DNA of 64,000 nucleotides, from positions 9,921,985-9,985,984 of the forward strand of contig NC_133940.1 of NCBI RefSeq assembly GCF_031877795.1, written 5' to 3'. Source of the stretch: Strix aluco (Eukaryota; Chordata; Aves; Strigiformes; Strigidae). The position numbers and the translations under genes were made by a program. Shown here one piece after another: positions 1-15,400 of the stretch; positions within the stretch are counted from its first letter, which is position 1; every line of letters begins with the position of its first letter. A model generated the notes under the pieces. That model saw nothing but the letters and a program-made list of their open reading frames with translations. It did no database searches and was not told the DNA's origin.

Positions 1-195
1 ATGATATAGAAGTTTTCTGAGGTTTTTTTGGTTGGTTTGTGGAAAATAGGTGGTTTCTCTTCTTCCAATGGAAGAACAAAAAAAGTAAAGGCATGTGGAT
101 AGGAAAGAAAAAAGAAATTTAAATATTTAAAATAACAATTAAAAATTCACATCCATTTCCTTCTACACAGTGATTCTTTTGCAGAAAACACTTAC
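1..195 (-). other. KIAA1210: KIAA1210 intron after coding exon 5 (partial)
   Basis: The intron opens with the donor gtaagt read leftward from 195. The remaining sequence is AT-rich with no further splice-flanked open segment before the window ends. Confidence 0.75.
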
Positions 196-408
196 CTGGG
201 GGGGTTGCTGATTCTTGTTGGTAAAGCCTTTCTGTTTCCGGGGGTTTATGGCAATCCTGTGCCTGGCTGCTGAGGTGTCCAGGCAGCCAAGGGGACTGGC
301 AGGGATGGTGAAGTCGACGGGAAGGGAGCTGCTGCCTCGTGAGCTGGAGGCCCCCAGAGTGGCAGAGGATGAAGGACTGATGGGCCTGGAGGAAGCTCCA
401 GAAGGTAT
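196..408 (-). CDS. KIAA1210: KIAA1210 coding exon 5 (last one in window)
   Basis: The acceptor (gtgttttacag) and donor (CCCAG|gtaagt) are both near consensus; 213 nt give 71 codons, phase 0 in and out. A serine-rich stretch (residues about 1-30 of the exon product) precedes SLPVDFTIPASPLG and LDTSAARHRIAINPRKQKG. The latter matches the CRACD-family motif of form LD.SAA.H..A..P.KQ. The next exon, expected to be the long charged central one, lies left of the window edge. Confidence 0.88.
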
Positions 409-3400
409 CTGTAAAACACAAACATCACTATATATTTTGCTTGGCTTACCCATATGTCTGAAACAATTCCTTTACTAGCTCATTCCATTTCAGAAGCCTG
501 AAATGGCTGTATTTTTGGACATAAATCCCCACTTTAAAATGCATACCTAATGTCGTCTCTGCATAGAGATTACTCAGTTCTGTGTGTTCAGCTGTATTTT
601 ACAGAAAAGTGAGAAACATGTGTCTCTCCCTCTCCCACAGTAAGAGCCTCAGCTTGTCCCCTTCCCAGTTCTTATCTGAAAAACCATTTGCAATATATGT
701 ATGCACCAGCAGGAGACACTGGTGCAGTTTTTATAGCTGCCTTTTCATCCCAATAATGTGACACATTGCAGGAATATGTTATTAAAAAGCCACTAAAGTA
801 GCATGGATGCTTGCTCCTCATTATGTCTATTTCTAAGAAAGTTACCATAGCTGCTTTGCTCTTTTAACATCCACTCTCCCAGGAAAATTAAATACTTCTC
901 TCCCAAGGTATCCCAGAACCATCTTCCAAGACAGTGATGTGGATCTCATGCTCACAGCAATGCTGCTCTGGGGAACTAAACAGCAGTAACTTTAGATTAT
1001 GCTATCAACATAGAGGGTTTACAGAAGTGTTTGTAGAGAAACCCCTAAACATGCAGTTTGACTGGTTTTGTTACTGTTTTGAAATGTGGACCAGACTTTC
1101 TGGAACGTTTGCAAAATTTCACAGACATGCCAAACAAGCTTCATTCAGTGTAACACACCTGCTATTTTGGCTTTGGCCATAAAGGTAGGTGAAACACAGC
1201 CATTTAACTCTGCTTGGCATTCAGATTTTAGTTTTATTTAAGCTTAGGATATAACACAGCATTTAACATATGTATGCTGATGAAGTTTTAGAGATAATGA
1301 AAATATCTTCCCATCTGATCTACAAAAATCGTCTAGATGCATTGCTTTGTGTTTAAGATAGCTAAAATTAATTTCCTTATTTTCCATTGAATTTTTTAAG
1401 TTCCTAGATCTGAAATAAACCAGAATGTATTATGACAGATACAGACTCTTTTCATGAAAAATTTACACATTGCAAAAAAGAGAAGAACACAGCTAGTAAA
1501 TAAGCTGATTATTGTTATAATTCTACAAAATTAATGATAAACCTGTAAAGATCATAGAACTTACTAAAATAGTAACATTGTTACTTGTTTCTACATACAA
1601 GTTCTTCTGCATTTCAATTATAAAATTACAGTTGTACTTATTTAATATAAAATCACCCGAAGCTAGTATCTGAGCTACTGCTGCACATAAATGGCAAATT
1701 CCTGACTCCACTGAGGATTCAGGATTTTTTTTTCTCTGAGCACTGACAGTTGGTATCTTCTCTCAAAGACAGTGGAACAGACACAAGATTTCCACATCAG
1801 AGTTTAAGTGTAGGATATATTTGGTGCTTGTTGGTTACTGGGCAGAGGCAGAAGCCTGCACAAGGAGAATGCTGCAGCGAGGAGGCCCATTTCCTAAAGA
1901 GTGTTTGTGCCAAAACACTGTCCTCAGCCCCACAGGCTGAGACCCTGTTTTGCTTTTAATCAGTCCATGCTGAAGATGCCAACAAGGAAGTTAGATTTCC
2001 ATAAAGGCTATCTGGCAAAGGCAGGGTAATGCTGGTTAATGTCTCTGTGAAGTCACTTGCTCTTCGCTTTGAGTGATAGCCTCACATTTAGCTTTAGATT
2101 AGTCAGAAAGTGGGTATTTATAAACGTGGAAAGCACTGAGAACTTATATGGCTGACACATTAGGGTTTCACACAGAGGTGACACTGTGTGTAACTTCAGA
2201 TTGCTTAGGCTCAAATCCTCTTTTTCCTTTACTAAATATACAACACTGTTAAATGGAATAACTGGTGCAGATTTCTTGGTGCTTTTCACAATTTTCCTCA
2301 TCTTTGGGATGAGGTTATTCAGTTTAACAACTTGTGTTTTGCTAGCTCAAATCCTGGTATTACATAAATAGTTTCAAAAGCTACTGAAAAAAATTATTAT
2401 TATTATTTAGGAAAAGGCTTTTTATTTTAGATAAACATATTGGCAAGATTTCTGCTAAGTCAAACTGCTGACTAAGAAAAATATTTGGGTAAAGGAACAT
2501 ACACAGTATTGTAGAGAAGTTAGACAGATTCCTAGTGTGTTGGGAAGAAAAAGGAAAAGCCTTTAAATGGGGAATTCTGTGCAATATAGGAGAAAAAAAT
2601 TTCTCCTGTCTCTGTCTGTCTCATAGAAGATGAGGTTACAAGACCAAAAGATCTAAAAGACTGCAGAACTGGGCAGAAAAGGGCTTTTTGCATTGTAAGG
2701 AAAAAACAGTATGCAGGCTACAAAATGGAACATTTTAGTCGAAATATGAAATGGGAGATGAGTTAATAAAATGTACATTGACGTAATGATAAAATATACA
2801 CAAGAAGTTATTAAAAATAATGACAATCCAAGTTACCTAGATCACTTGGGCCTCTAGCATTGTGTGACTAGTAGTCTACTACGAGGGGGAGACACTGCTT
2901 TATCTTTCTATCCCTAAAGCAAAAGATCTCAGAATGACTGAGCAGGAGTGTGTCTGATCTCAACCACAGACAGGAAAGTTGAACTGGTCTTGCCCAAAGT
3001 TTGCTCTCTCCCTTCTCAAAGACTGGCCAAAGAGAGAGTGAAGGGGAAAGCTCCCTTAGCAGTGGGGTTGGCACCAACTGTTTGACCCTCAAGATGCTGC
3101 CCTGGCTGCTTAAGGCCCTCTTCATCAGGAAGGAATCTTCTAGGTACTCTGCTACCTCCCCTTTACTTGTGGGCTATTCTCAGTGTCACAAAGCATGAAA
3201 TTGAGTTCTCTCTGGTGAGCTTCTCAAGCAGGGATTCTGTATGGAGGACTGCAAAGCTTGGGCCAAAATGACCAGTAGCTGTTCTGAACCCATAAATACT
3301 CCCATTCTCAGCTAAATGGCAGAGTATTTTGCTTATACAATTGCAAGGGCTACCCCATAAATCAAATCAGCTCTGTTGGAGTGGTGGTTGCCTCTGTCAC

Positions 3401-6400
3401 TGGCATTTGAAGACCCCATTGGCATAACTGCAGTCTGACTGGTCTTTTAACACTGGAGAAAGACAATATAAGCAAACCTTGCAACCTTGCAGGCCTGCCT
3501 TGAAAGCATGAGATGGGCAGGAACTCAAGTCAGCTTCAAGCAGCAGAGACAGTCAAGGTGAAGGTCCCCTAGGCTCCACTCCAGAAATATGACCTCTGTA
3601 AATTTTTCCAAGCTGGTGAAGGAATAGACTGTGTTGGTCTGACAGCAGAACCTGCTGCTTCTGATAGTCACTTACCATCCAAAGAAAATTGCAAATTAAC
3701 ACAGACCTTTTCCTGTGGAACACCTGCCATCAGAAAAGGCTGATCCTGCAATTATTTCCCATGATAAGAGAGATGCAGGGCATTGCTCACAAGCCACTGC
3801 TGACAAGCAGGTGTTATTAAGCTATTACTGCTGTTGGGTATTGGGGCCCTGGGACACGGAAGTGGAAATGAAGTGCTTTGCCTTGTCCAATTTTCTGCTG
3901 TGTAACTTTACAGATTCACACTGTGTAACAGAGCTGACTGTGCTGTTCACACAAACCACTTACCAGTAGATTTCTGTCTCTCCTTTTTTGGTTCTTATTC
4001 AAAACTCTGTGAGAGGTACATTTTCAGTATCATTTGCATCACTCTGGATTGTTTATGAATTGTTTTCTAGGGTACACTGTATCCAGAATAGATTTTTAAA
4101 AACCCCAATTATTGTACTGGCTCCATACAGACACACACATGCTGTCTCAGGAAAGTTTATTAGCAGGAAAAGTAGCTATTTACCTGTTCATCTTCACTGT
4201 CTGTCCCGCCTAAACTCAAAGAGCTATGACGCTGAACAGGGTTGGAGGACTGTGGGATAAAATAAGGAAGAGGGTAAGTCCAGGGAAGTATCACATTGAA
4301 TCATCTGGGACTGGATATCCAGTGCTACTTATGAGAGAACACAAGAGGAAAGATAAAGGAAGGGTCACTGAGTCCCTGCCTCACACAGTAGGTTTCATTT
4401 GTTCGTTAGGGATCAAACATAAAGTAGAGGAGCTTTATCCTGCTGTGAGATATGTTGTAAAGATTGATCACATGAGTCAATACATTAGTTATAGTCACCT
4501 TGACATACTGTTTTAAGATCTTCAAATTAACAAATGCTCACATGCTCACTCAAGTCCAAAATCATGTATTTGCTGTGAGAAGGCAATTCCTAAGAAAGAA
4601 GATAATCCAAACCTCCTCTGAGTCCCATCAGGACCTGTTCTCCTCAGACCCATAGGATTGTCACTTTCCTGTCCATTCAACTAATATTGCCCTGGTTTTG
4701 AGCTATTTCATTCCAAAACCAGTAACTGTTTAAGATTCTCTTGCAGTCCCCATTATTTTTATTTTCCTCACTAGCTTTAAAACACCCAAAAACTCTTACC
4801 CTTTCACAGATGAAGGAAACTGCCAATCTCTCCAGCTCTTTGAAGCTGGAAGACATGGGAAATTCATTTGTGCAGTGCGAGTACCTCAGCTTGTTCTCGC
4901 ACTGGAAGTCACAGTAACACAACCCTCACCCATCAATAATTGAGATTTTATGCTTTCTGCCATACAGACCTGCCAGGAGAGAGCACCTTGTCCAAAGGCA
5001 CTGCGAGTTGTCACATCAACTGAATCCCTCTCCTCTTTCCCTAATGATACAGGTCACAACTGCCCAAGCCCTGGTCTACATAAAAGAATAGAAAATTGTA
5101 CTCAGAAGGGGTATTTGTAAGGTCACTTCCTAGGTACCCCTCACAGTGACAAGTCCACAATCCACCTAGGTAATTTGTTCTAGTTCTGACTGATCTGTAC
5201 CATCAGATTTTATCACAAGCAAAAAGGTCTTCCCCTTCTCCAAGCAAATTTTCTTTTCTGTACAGGTGGTCACTAAAGTGACATAATAATTATACCTTGC
5301 TTGGTGAATCTGTCAGAACTTCATGAAGGGTTGAAATTTCAGGAGGGCTTCTAGGTAAACCATCATCTTCAGAAACAGCACCTGCATCTTCTAGTTTCTT
5401 TCCAGTTATAACAAGAGGAGGAGATCCAAGCCTGATGTTCTGCTGCAACTGAAGCTGTGGTTGAAAAGAAATTTAGAATATAGACTTTCAATGGCTTTAC
5501 TTATAAGGGACATTCTGGACACTTTTAACCCAGTTGCTCCCATTGGGCATGCAGAATCTCTTAGTTAACAGAAATACTTGAAGAAATAGACCATTTACAG
5601 AAAACAGCCATTACTAAAATTTTATTTAGTTACACTCATCAAGGACCCATCATTAGAACTGGCTTTGGTACAAAATTAAAATCAAAATCAGTTTTATTAA
5701 GTTGTTACCAACGACAGAAGTTTCACGATTCCAGAAAATTTACAGCAGTTTAACTCAGTTTAAATTTAAAACTTTAAAAATTCTAGATTTAAGTATTCTT
5801 TAAATAATTCCATATATCCGGATGTCCCAAATAGTCACACAAAGTATTGTCAGCAGCAGCTCCCAACCCCAGGTTTATGTGGTCAGCTTTCCTTCATAAA
5901 GCCCTTCCAAATATTGAGAACTTGTCACCACTCTTTCCCACACAAGCAGCTGAGTCCCACTTTTTATACAAAGACAATTTAATTCAGTTTCTGGTCCACC
6001 CTAATGAATTCTTTGTTAATTTTCCCCAGCATCACATCCTGGTCCTGTCCACAGCAAGAACGGTAACAGCAGCCAGGAACAACTTTGTTTGTACAGGAGT
6101 ATGGGGATTCTTTTCCAAGATTGCATAAAAGAATGCTCTGGCAGGCCCTGACCCTAGAAAAATAAAACAAAGTCTGCAACCTCACAAGCAGCCAGATGTT
6201 CCCTCAAACTACAAAAGTTCAGATCTCAGGAAACACCATTACTAAAATTCTTGGCTTAAGTCTGTCAGCCATGTCAAAGCTGGAATAGAAACAAGGTCTG
6301 AACAGAAACTTTGTCCTTCAACTCAAAACATCTCAACTGAATATTCCCAAGATAAATACGCAGACCTGTTTTTTCTGTTTCTTTGCTTATTAAACCAGAT

Positions 6401-9400
6401 TGGGAAATTCTAGGCCTAATTCTGTGCTCTTCTGCAAGGTATGCATTCATTTATATCTCCGTAAAATAGATCTAAATAGCTGCCATTCTTATTCAGCAAG
6501 ATTCACTTGCAAGGTAATTCCTACAGATCTAATAGCCATACAGGGTAGCACAATGTCACCCTTTAATCCACCAGTCCCCCAGTTCAAACAGCCTTCTTGC
6601 CCTCTTACCCACAACAACCAAAGATGTATCACCAATATGATCTGCAAAAGCAGGACTGATGACAAACTGAACAAAGATTGCAATATACGGGCAAAACAAG
6701 ACATACAACATACCTGTGCACCTCATGGGAGGGAAAACACAGAAAGTCAATTTTGCTTTTCTCTCTTTTCACAACTTCACATCTTTGATTTATTAAATTT
6801 ATTACATGCAGACAGCAAAGTGTTGTGGGGGAAACTCTGAATTTACAGTCTGTCTTCTACTGGTAGAAGTTAATTTACATTGCTAAGAAAATAACAGCTT
6901 TTATTAGTGCTTGGCTTTTATTCTGACAAGAGTCAAGCTCACAGAAAAAGGCTGTCTTTTATGGCTATAAAAATAGTGCTGGCAGTATTACATTACCATG
7001 CAGGATAATGGATGAATGAAGAGAGGGCACAGTGGACTGGAGATAGCATGAAAAGAGCTTTTTTCCCCCAACAAATTTCTGTCATATATAAACATGATTT
7101 CTCCTGCTACTCTTACTGTTATACAAAAAGAACCCTGACTTGAAGCTTAGCCTGTTTTGCAGTCTTATGGAGGAACAAATCCCTCTGTGCATCTTCTATT
7201 ACTTAACATGTGATGCAATTGTGTTTTGCAACGTGAAGCTCACACTGAGCAAAGGAAGAATTTCAATGGCCTTTGGCTGCTTTATCAACAGTTTGTTTTC
7301 AGTCTCTGGAAAAAACTTAAATTCTTATCTCAGTGCTCTGAGCTGGGCAGTTATTTAAATGCAATTAATATAACCAACAGTTGATAGGGAGCTGTCAAGG
7401 AGGGTTCAGTATGTGCCTTGGAAGAAGGAAATGACCTAGCAGAATACAGTATCCTTTGCTGGCAGAGATCGGAAGAACAATGATATAAATAAAGCTGTCA
7501 CTGAGAGTGCCCTGACATATCCATCATCCCACACACTTACACAGCTGCTGGTGCTAGCATGTACAGTGAAAACATCATAGCCAGAATTGCCAAAAAGAAG
7601 AATGTATAAATAATATACAAAGAATAACAGTGCAAAGAACACGCTACGGTATAAATAAATGGCCTTAACCCAAAAGCAGTAGCTGTGAAGTAAAGAATGG
7701 AAATCCCACTGGAAGAGGACATGCTCATTAAGGAAAGTTTCCAAGAATCCATGAATTGGATTCATGTCACTCGCACACTGTGAGACCCAAGCAAGGCTCA
7801 AAGCAGCAGAACTGCTCAAAGATGCAGCTTCCAAGAGGCAGAATAGATCCAAAAGTAGTAAATCTGTCTTTGCACACTTTAGTCAACAAAATCTTAAGCC
7901 ACACAGCAGAGGAGTCAAAGCAACAGAGTTTCCTAGGAGACAGCTACTACAAAGCAGCACCATGAATGAGAGGACGATGTTCTCACCTGCAAAGTTTTCA
8001 CTCTTCCAGGTATGTTTTCCTGAGACAATGTGTCACCTGCCACATTTCCTGGTGCAGACTCAAAAATGAAGACGCTGTCATGGGACAAGGCTTTGTTTCC
8101 CATGTTTCCTTTGGGCCTAGGAAGGAAGAAAGAATGGTCAGTGCACTGGGTACAGCCCTCCAAACACTTCCCTGCACTACTTGACCAGGGCAGAAGGATC
8201 ATAAGGAGGCCAGGGTGGGATGCATCTCCCTTAACTTCAGATTTGTGCATGTTAGCTGTCTAAGGTAGTCCCTGCTAGCTCCTTTTATACTCAGAAGGGA
8301 GGAAGAAACACTTTTTAGGATGCTGATCAAATGCAGGTGTCTCTTTTCAGATGTACTCAGCATCTGCATTGAACACACAGGCCAGTCTCTGTGGACTAGA
8401 GAGAGAGTGCAGGGTGATCAGGTCAGATGCTGGGGTTTAGTTGGATGCCTGCCACCCTGAGAGATGTCTACAGTGCAGAGGGAGGCAACAGGAGTCCCCT
8501 GCCCTCCTTTAGTAGGAATGTGCCTGGCATGAGACATTCAGGATACAACCTTTGCAGCCTGGTGTTTCATACCTGCCAAAGATTGTGGATTACTTCTCCC
8601 CTTCTTGCAAATGCAGGCAGAAAATGTAATTCCACAACATTAACAAACTTGATTCAAAACTTCTCATGTCCAGCAGTAAAAACAGTTCTGTTCACCTCTA
8701 TTATGAACATCGTCAGATCCCAAGAACATTAGAAAATGTAGATGGGACAAGTGTCCATGGCCACAGTTACCTGCCTATCCATGGCCAAGTTAAAGTACCC
8801 AGGTAAGATATTCTTGCTCTGCTTCCATGCTCACTGGGTGTTCAGCCCAGTGAAGCACTGATGAGTTCCCACAACAGCTGTTAACTGAGTTGTAATCAAC
8901 AGAGATCAACTGAGGTTGGGCTATTAGGTTGTGCAGGGCAAATTTTGCACTTGGGTGGCACAACAAGGAAGGCTCCAAATCTTTTATTCATCAAGTTCCA
9001 CCAGCACACACAGGCACTGTCTGTACACAACTTTGTCCAAAAGACCACAAGGATGGCCTCTACCAGGATTTTATTCTAGCATTTACCTGGAAAACAGCAG
9101 AGAATACTCTCATGTTATTGGCTGCCAGCCTCATAACTCTCAAGTTACAAGGATTCCTTGGCTCTGCTGCCATGCAGGCAATGCTCATTGCCTCTGGAAG
9201 TTTGACTCTGGGTATCAGGGGATGATCAGGAACAGAACTCTGACAAGGAAAATCCAGTAAGCCTAACACTCTTCTGCAAGGAAAGCCAATAGAAGAGGTC
9301 TCTGCTATTTGCTTAACCCCAGATTCTCTCTTTATTTAGAAGAAAGCCCTGAAAGACTGTGAACTTTCATAAACACACCATGTAAAAAAACCCAAACAAA

Positions 9401-12400
9401 CGACCCTTTTTCCTCCTGCATCTCCCTTCTTTACATCTCCGGAGACAACATATCCTTTATCTGCTCGACTAACCCTCGTGTTACCCCAAAGGTGTAGTCA
9501 ATCAATATACAGTTATGCCGAGTCTCACAGTAGAGCAAAATAATTTTGCTCTATGTTTATGTTGTGTCAAAGACAATCTGAGCTCGCTCTTTCACAGCAC
9601 AGGTCAGAGTTTGTGCTTCCTCCCATTATATGTAATAGCTAATGTCTGTGTTATTTTATAGGACAGTAATTCTACACACAAGTAAGGCTTGCCTTGTTTC
9701 ATCATCAGAGCGAATGAAGTCATCCCATCTTTTCGTGTGTTTGATATTAGAGTCCTTTTCAGCATGAAAGACACCCTATATGGGCAAGACAATTTTATTG
9801 CGTTCAGAAAGACAGTGTCACGCAACTTTTATTTGCTGTAACGTATATACATTATTAGTTGGCATATTTTATTTACTGCAAAGAATGCATGTGTGTTAGG
9901 ATGTATTAACCTTTTTAATTTAGGATTTCCTCACTTCCTTTACTTGGAATTCTTTAGCACTAAGAGCTGAGGTTTCCTTGTTCTTGAGACTGCCAGTACA
10001 AGATCTATTTCTTTCTTTTTCTGCATATGTATTGTATGTGGTTGCAAGAGAATCACTGTATTTTCTTCTGGCAGTCACAAAAAGAGCATTGGATTAAATA
10101 TAGAATTAACTGCAGGTTTAGTACAGATGAGTCTCTTATGTGCAAATATATGTTCATGTGTAATTCCAGGCAGTGTATTTATATTTGCGCTGAAGCTAAA
10201 GACGCACTGTTAGCTAAACCCCAGATGTTTTAGCCACTGTATCTCCACACTGATTTCCCTACACAAATGCTCAATTCATTCACGTGTATCAACACTTGAG
10301 CTGCCATGACTGAGGAAATAACAAGACTCTACAGCCAGCAATAAAGTCGCTCTTAAACTCATCATGGCCTGTTCTATCTTCCACTTCTTACTGCTGCAAC
10401 CCCACTTTATTAATGCTTGAGGTAGGGTGAAGAAAGGTGACAATTCCTTCAGGCAGCTGCTCTCAAAACCAACTGCAGCCTCTCAAAGGAGTAAGTGTTC
10501 ATTACAAAGACCAGGACAATTTTATGTATTGTCCCAGCAGTTTTTCCTGCTCAAAGCTTTTTAACTGGAATAAGACTATTTGAGACTCAATTTTCCTCTG
10601 TGTAAGGTCTTTTATCCTTTTGATGATAAAGAAGTCATCCATGGCACATGCTTTAACTTTGCCATAAAGGTTTTTCCATTTCCATTCAAAACTCATGCCT
10701 CTTGGAAGATAAAGAGGCAGTGGTACATAATGTTCCCTTCCCCTTCACAGATGCCCAATCCCGTTGATTTCCTACAGCATCTTGACATCTCGGCACATCC
10801 CTTTGGCTGTTACAAGAAGTATCTGGCACATCTGGGGGTTTGGTCTCTGGTGAGTATTCAGGAAAGTTAAATTTTAAAAAGATTACATGGGGGGGGTAAA
10901 AAAAAAAGAAGTAAAAAAGAAAAACAGTGCTTCTGCCTCAAGAACAAAGCAACAGCAGCATTGTTCTAGGATTGGTTTTGATATTCTGCATGACAGAAAT
11001 TGCAAAGCTCAGGGTCCTGTAATAAATCCTTCACAAGCTGTGTTTCCACTGGCTTTCAGGATCAGGTTTTCCAAAGGATTATGTAGTTCAGTCTCTCTAG
11101 GTACTTACAAAGTGTGCTTATGCCATGCAGGGTCTGGACATGATAGGGTTTTCAAGTAGCGCAAACATATCCTCTAATTTTTTTAGAAAGTCCATCTAAT
11201 CCTATTTCTAAGGGTTTTACTCATTTCCTGATCTCCGATCTTGCAAAACAGTTCATAATCACTGGAGGATAGCACTGAGGTAAACAGCAATTGGACTTGA
11301 AGTACTCGGTTAAGGGCATGAGAAAGAGTTCGCACCCACACTGCCTCTGGAGTAGAGAGCTGATTTTAAGCCAGATCCCTCCTATGGGCTGATGGGCTAA
11401 GCTCAGCTGTTCCTAAACTTTTTGGACTGGGTTAGCTGAGTCACTCTAATTCCTCTTACCCCAGGGGACTGGTTGTGCGGTCACTTACTCTGTTGCTGTT
11501 ATGCTAACAAAGAAAAATAAGGAGATTGTTGTTTCATTCCCAGATCATTTCCATGATGCAGTTGCATAAACACAACAGAGCGTGTAGAAAGGTGGGGTAA
11601 GGAGGAACAAGCACCCACGAGAAAGTAAGATCTATAAGCTGTATCACCAGAAGAAACGCAGTCTCCAGCTCCACTAAATGCCTTATTTGATGACACAAAG
11701 CATTTGGCAGCAATGCTGATTTCAGCACATCCCACTCTAGTCACTTATTCATGCCCTCTGCTAGTGTCACACCCATCCAACGTCCCTCCAACAAAACACT
11801 GCAAACCATAGGATGTGGCTGGTGTTTTGTCACACTTTGTTAGTCTGCAGCTCCACAGCCTAGGCCTAGAGTAATCCATAGAGAGGCCTGGCTGAGTAGC
11901 TAACAGGGGAGTACAAGGAGGGTGGGGAGCTGGAAAACAGCCAAATTACAGGTTGCCAGATATCGATCCATGACACCCCTGGAGAGAGACATAAGCATGT
12001 TCAGCGGATTGTCCCACCCCAGATTCAGTCAGAGGCGAGCAATGGAAGTGTTGTGTAGCTTGATGGTCTAAGGTTATCAGTAAAGCAGTGCTAGCAGCGC
12101 AAGCTAATAACTTGTATTACACTAAATGAAAAAGGACAAGTTTTTGAACTAACATCATTCAGGGATCTGAGAATTGCTTGGACACACACCTTAAGGCCTT
12201 GCAAACCTCACTCACATGCGTAGCCCTTCAGGGGTAGCTGACACAGAACTAGAGGCCTTCAGTTGTTATCCATACCTAAATGGCTACATAAGAAAGTTAA
12301 AGCAGCAATCTCATACTGATAATACAACAAAAATACTTCTTTCCCTTTACCCCAGCCATGATGGAGGGCACCAATCATGCTAAAAAACAGCAACTCAACT

Positions 12401-15400
12401 TCACATATATTCTCTGTACTAGCACTACTCGACCATCAGTCTCCTTTAAAGCTGCTGCTGACCAGACCTTCCAGGACAGATTTCAAACACTAAAACCAAT
12501 CAAAACAATCTGGGCTATCTGCAGTTTTAGAGTAAGAGGTTGGATCACCTCTGCCCCTGGCTGCCCTCCCCCTCCTCTCCATGCTGGCTCTTGAAGCATT
12601 AGCAAAGAAAGAGGAAATTCCTGAAATTCCTACATCAGCATTAGGGCTTGTTTTGCACAAACTTGGACAGAGGTTGCTCCTAAGGGGCCAACTCATGCTT
12701 TCATCCTACTGCTGTGAGAGGTCCGCGTTTATTTATTTATTTTCCTTCCCCGCCAGCTTACCCAGCCTCCTTCGGTGAATGAAGTGCAGTAGTGTCGAGC
12801 ACAGAGATGCTGACATCGCTGCTGGACTGGCTAGGTTTTAAATTACTTTCCCCCCTGGGAGGTGGAGGCTCTTTCCTTTTCTTCTTGGCAAAGAAGTTCT
12901 TGAAAGTCTGAAATTTGGATTTTTTCTTTCCTGCAACATGAGAAAAATGAAAATTTATGGAAATTGGAGGTGTTGCTTGGCTTGGAGAATGTTATCTCTT
13001 AAATTCTGGATGAAGCCTCCAAGCTAGAGCAGCCCATTCAGTTTTAGTCAGCTCCTCTGTAAATAATTCAGCGCTCGAGTCCAGTGAAAGGTGAAGCTGC
13101 AGTTCTTCTATTTGCTGCCTATAAAGCCACATTGGCATAAGCTGACAATAGTGGTGCCTACTTAGGTTCCAGTTTATGAAAAATACACCTTATATACAGA
13201 ACGTATCTACCTACAACTGAACAGTGATCGTGCCCATCATATTTGATATCTTTTCAATACAAAAATTGATGTCAATATCTTGAACTCTTATTGTACTTTA
13301 CTTAGCTCAGTTTAGCTCTGCTTTCTCTTTACTCAGTGCTGTAAGGAGACAACACCTGAAGCATATTCAACATTTGGCAAAAAGATTGAAACTGGCAAAA
13401 TAATCTGTAATATGTAAGAATTTAGAAACTCTAAAACCAAAATACCTGTTTCCACTTTAAACCACTGCCCCAAAATAAAATCAACAACTCCTCCAAGGAC
13501 AATGGAGCAAACTTAAATTAAGATACTGCCCTGCAGGAAACCCCCAAACATAGCAGCCCTAAGAACACAATTAGAAAACTGTTAATCTGATTTCAGATTT
13601 TTCCATTGTCCAAATGAAAATACAAAAAGAACAAAATAAACCATACAAAATATCACTGACTTCTTTAATTTTTAATAACCTATGATACTTTAACATTCTT
13701 ATTTATATTTTGTTTTAGCACACAAGTGCTGCATTTTGTCACTGACCCTTACATTGAGGGGTCAGTATGGAGTGGTTTGGGCCAAGCTATTGTACTAAGA
13801 CCCCTGTGATTGACTGAAATACATATGCAGAGCAGTAACATCACTCCATATCTGAGCCAAATTCATTGTTCAATTAATACTTTACAGGAGCTGGCATAAT
13901 AAATGCCCACAGCTGGAGGATTCCTTCATAAGCAAGGCATTATTTCAACACAATTATTGTCTTCCAGCAATGATTTAGTTGGCGATGCTCTGTCTCAACG
14001 TGTGCCCTGTACGTGTGGGGATCTCTGCCAATGGGCCTTATCTGGGCTGAAACTGTGCCACCGCACAGCTGCATCAGACAGTAGCCACTTTGAGAAATAA
14101 ACAATGATATTGAGATCTACTCACCCTGCCTCCTCCCTGCTCTCAAGACCAGTGCCAGCGCCATGCGTCAGGACACATAAGGATGCTGCTACACTGTCCA
14201 GCACAGACTGATGAAATGGCTACCTCCCTGCAGAGCAGTAGCAGCCAGGGAAGACCTGCACATTGCCTTCCAAGTGACTTGGGCTGTCACTGAGACCAAA
14301 TTATCTTTCAAACCATGTAGAGCAAAACTATCAATGGAGTCCCACTCACCTAAATAATAATGGGATGTTGTGCTCCTATGGAGGGTTTATCAGTGGAAGA
14401 CCTTTTTCTCTTCCACTGCTGCTTACCAGGCAGTAGGTCACAGAAAACCTACAGGTTATATTGCCTGCCCCAGACTACTGAGCTGACCTCAGGGCTTTTG
14501 GATTTGTTAAGACTCTCATGGGGCTCAAGGAGTTTCATGCTGCACCCATAGCAAGAACTGGTAAGAGAAGACAGGTCACACAACCAACCAGAAGACCACA
14601 GTGCCTCTCAAATAAAACAAGGTTGTTCAGTGTCCTTTAGAGAGTCTTTAGAAATGTCTCCCTGCCATTACTGCCATTCATATCAGCAAGTAGACAACAT
14701 ATATGGTATTCTCCCAGAAAACTTGTCAAAGATGAGTTGGTTTATTTCAGATAAGCAAAACAAAAGATTAAAAAGTTTCATGAAAGCAGTGCCCCAAAAT
14801 TCTCAACTCAGCAACGTCTGCTGACACAGTCCAATGACTTCAAGAACAAACTGGCAGACGTTGTTACCTGCAGAGAGCTCTGCAACTTAAAGGCAGTCTA
14901 AATGAAAAACAAGGACATTGTCATGTACACTGGTCAGCTGACAGTGATATGGACAGAAAGCAAGTTCGATTCTTGTGCAAGTATTACCAATAAGCTTAAT
15001 TAGATGCTGGTATTTTCAGAGAACTGGGGGAATGTTAAAAAAAAAAACAAAACACCACCACAACACAATAACAACAGAAAAAGAAGTGATCCTAAGGACA
15101 TTTATGAGAAACAAACATAAGTCCTACCACAAAGGATAACATTGCCAAGGTAATACTCCAAATACTTGTTTAGATCAGAAGTGGTGCTAACTTTAGAATG
15201 GAGGCCATGGAAAGCATTTGCAAACACTGCCAGTGAGTAAACCTCAGCTGGCATGGGACAACACTTGGGCATCGTTGTGCAACATAGTCCTCTGATGCAG
15301 ACACATCAATTACTTCAGGGCTTTCCCTAGCCTCTAATTTATTACTGATGTGCAGGGCACACCCCCTCCAGCAATAATTCCTCTTCAGCCGCACTCTGCT

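Noticed and set aside
6400..6840. 146-codon plus-strand open frame
   Set aside because: No recognisable domain and expected by chance at this length.
7436..7852. 138-codon hydrophobic minus-strand open frame in a KIAA1210 intron
   Set aside because: No known motif, no splice support. A rough count predicts several frames of about 140 codons by chance in 64 kb.
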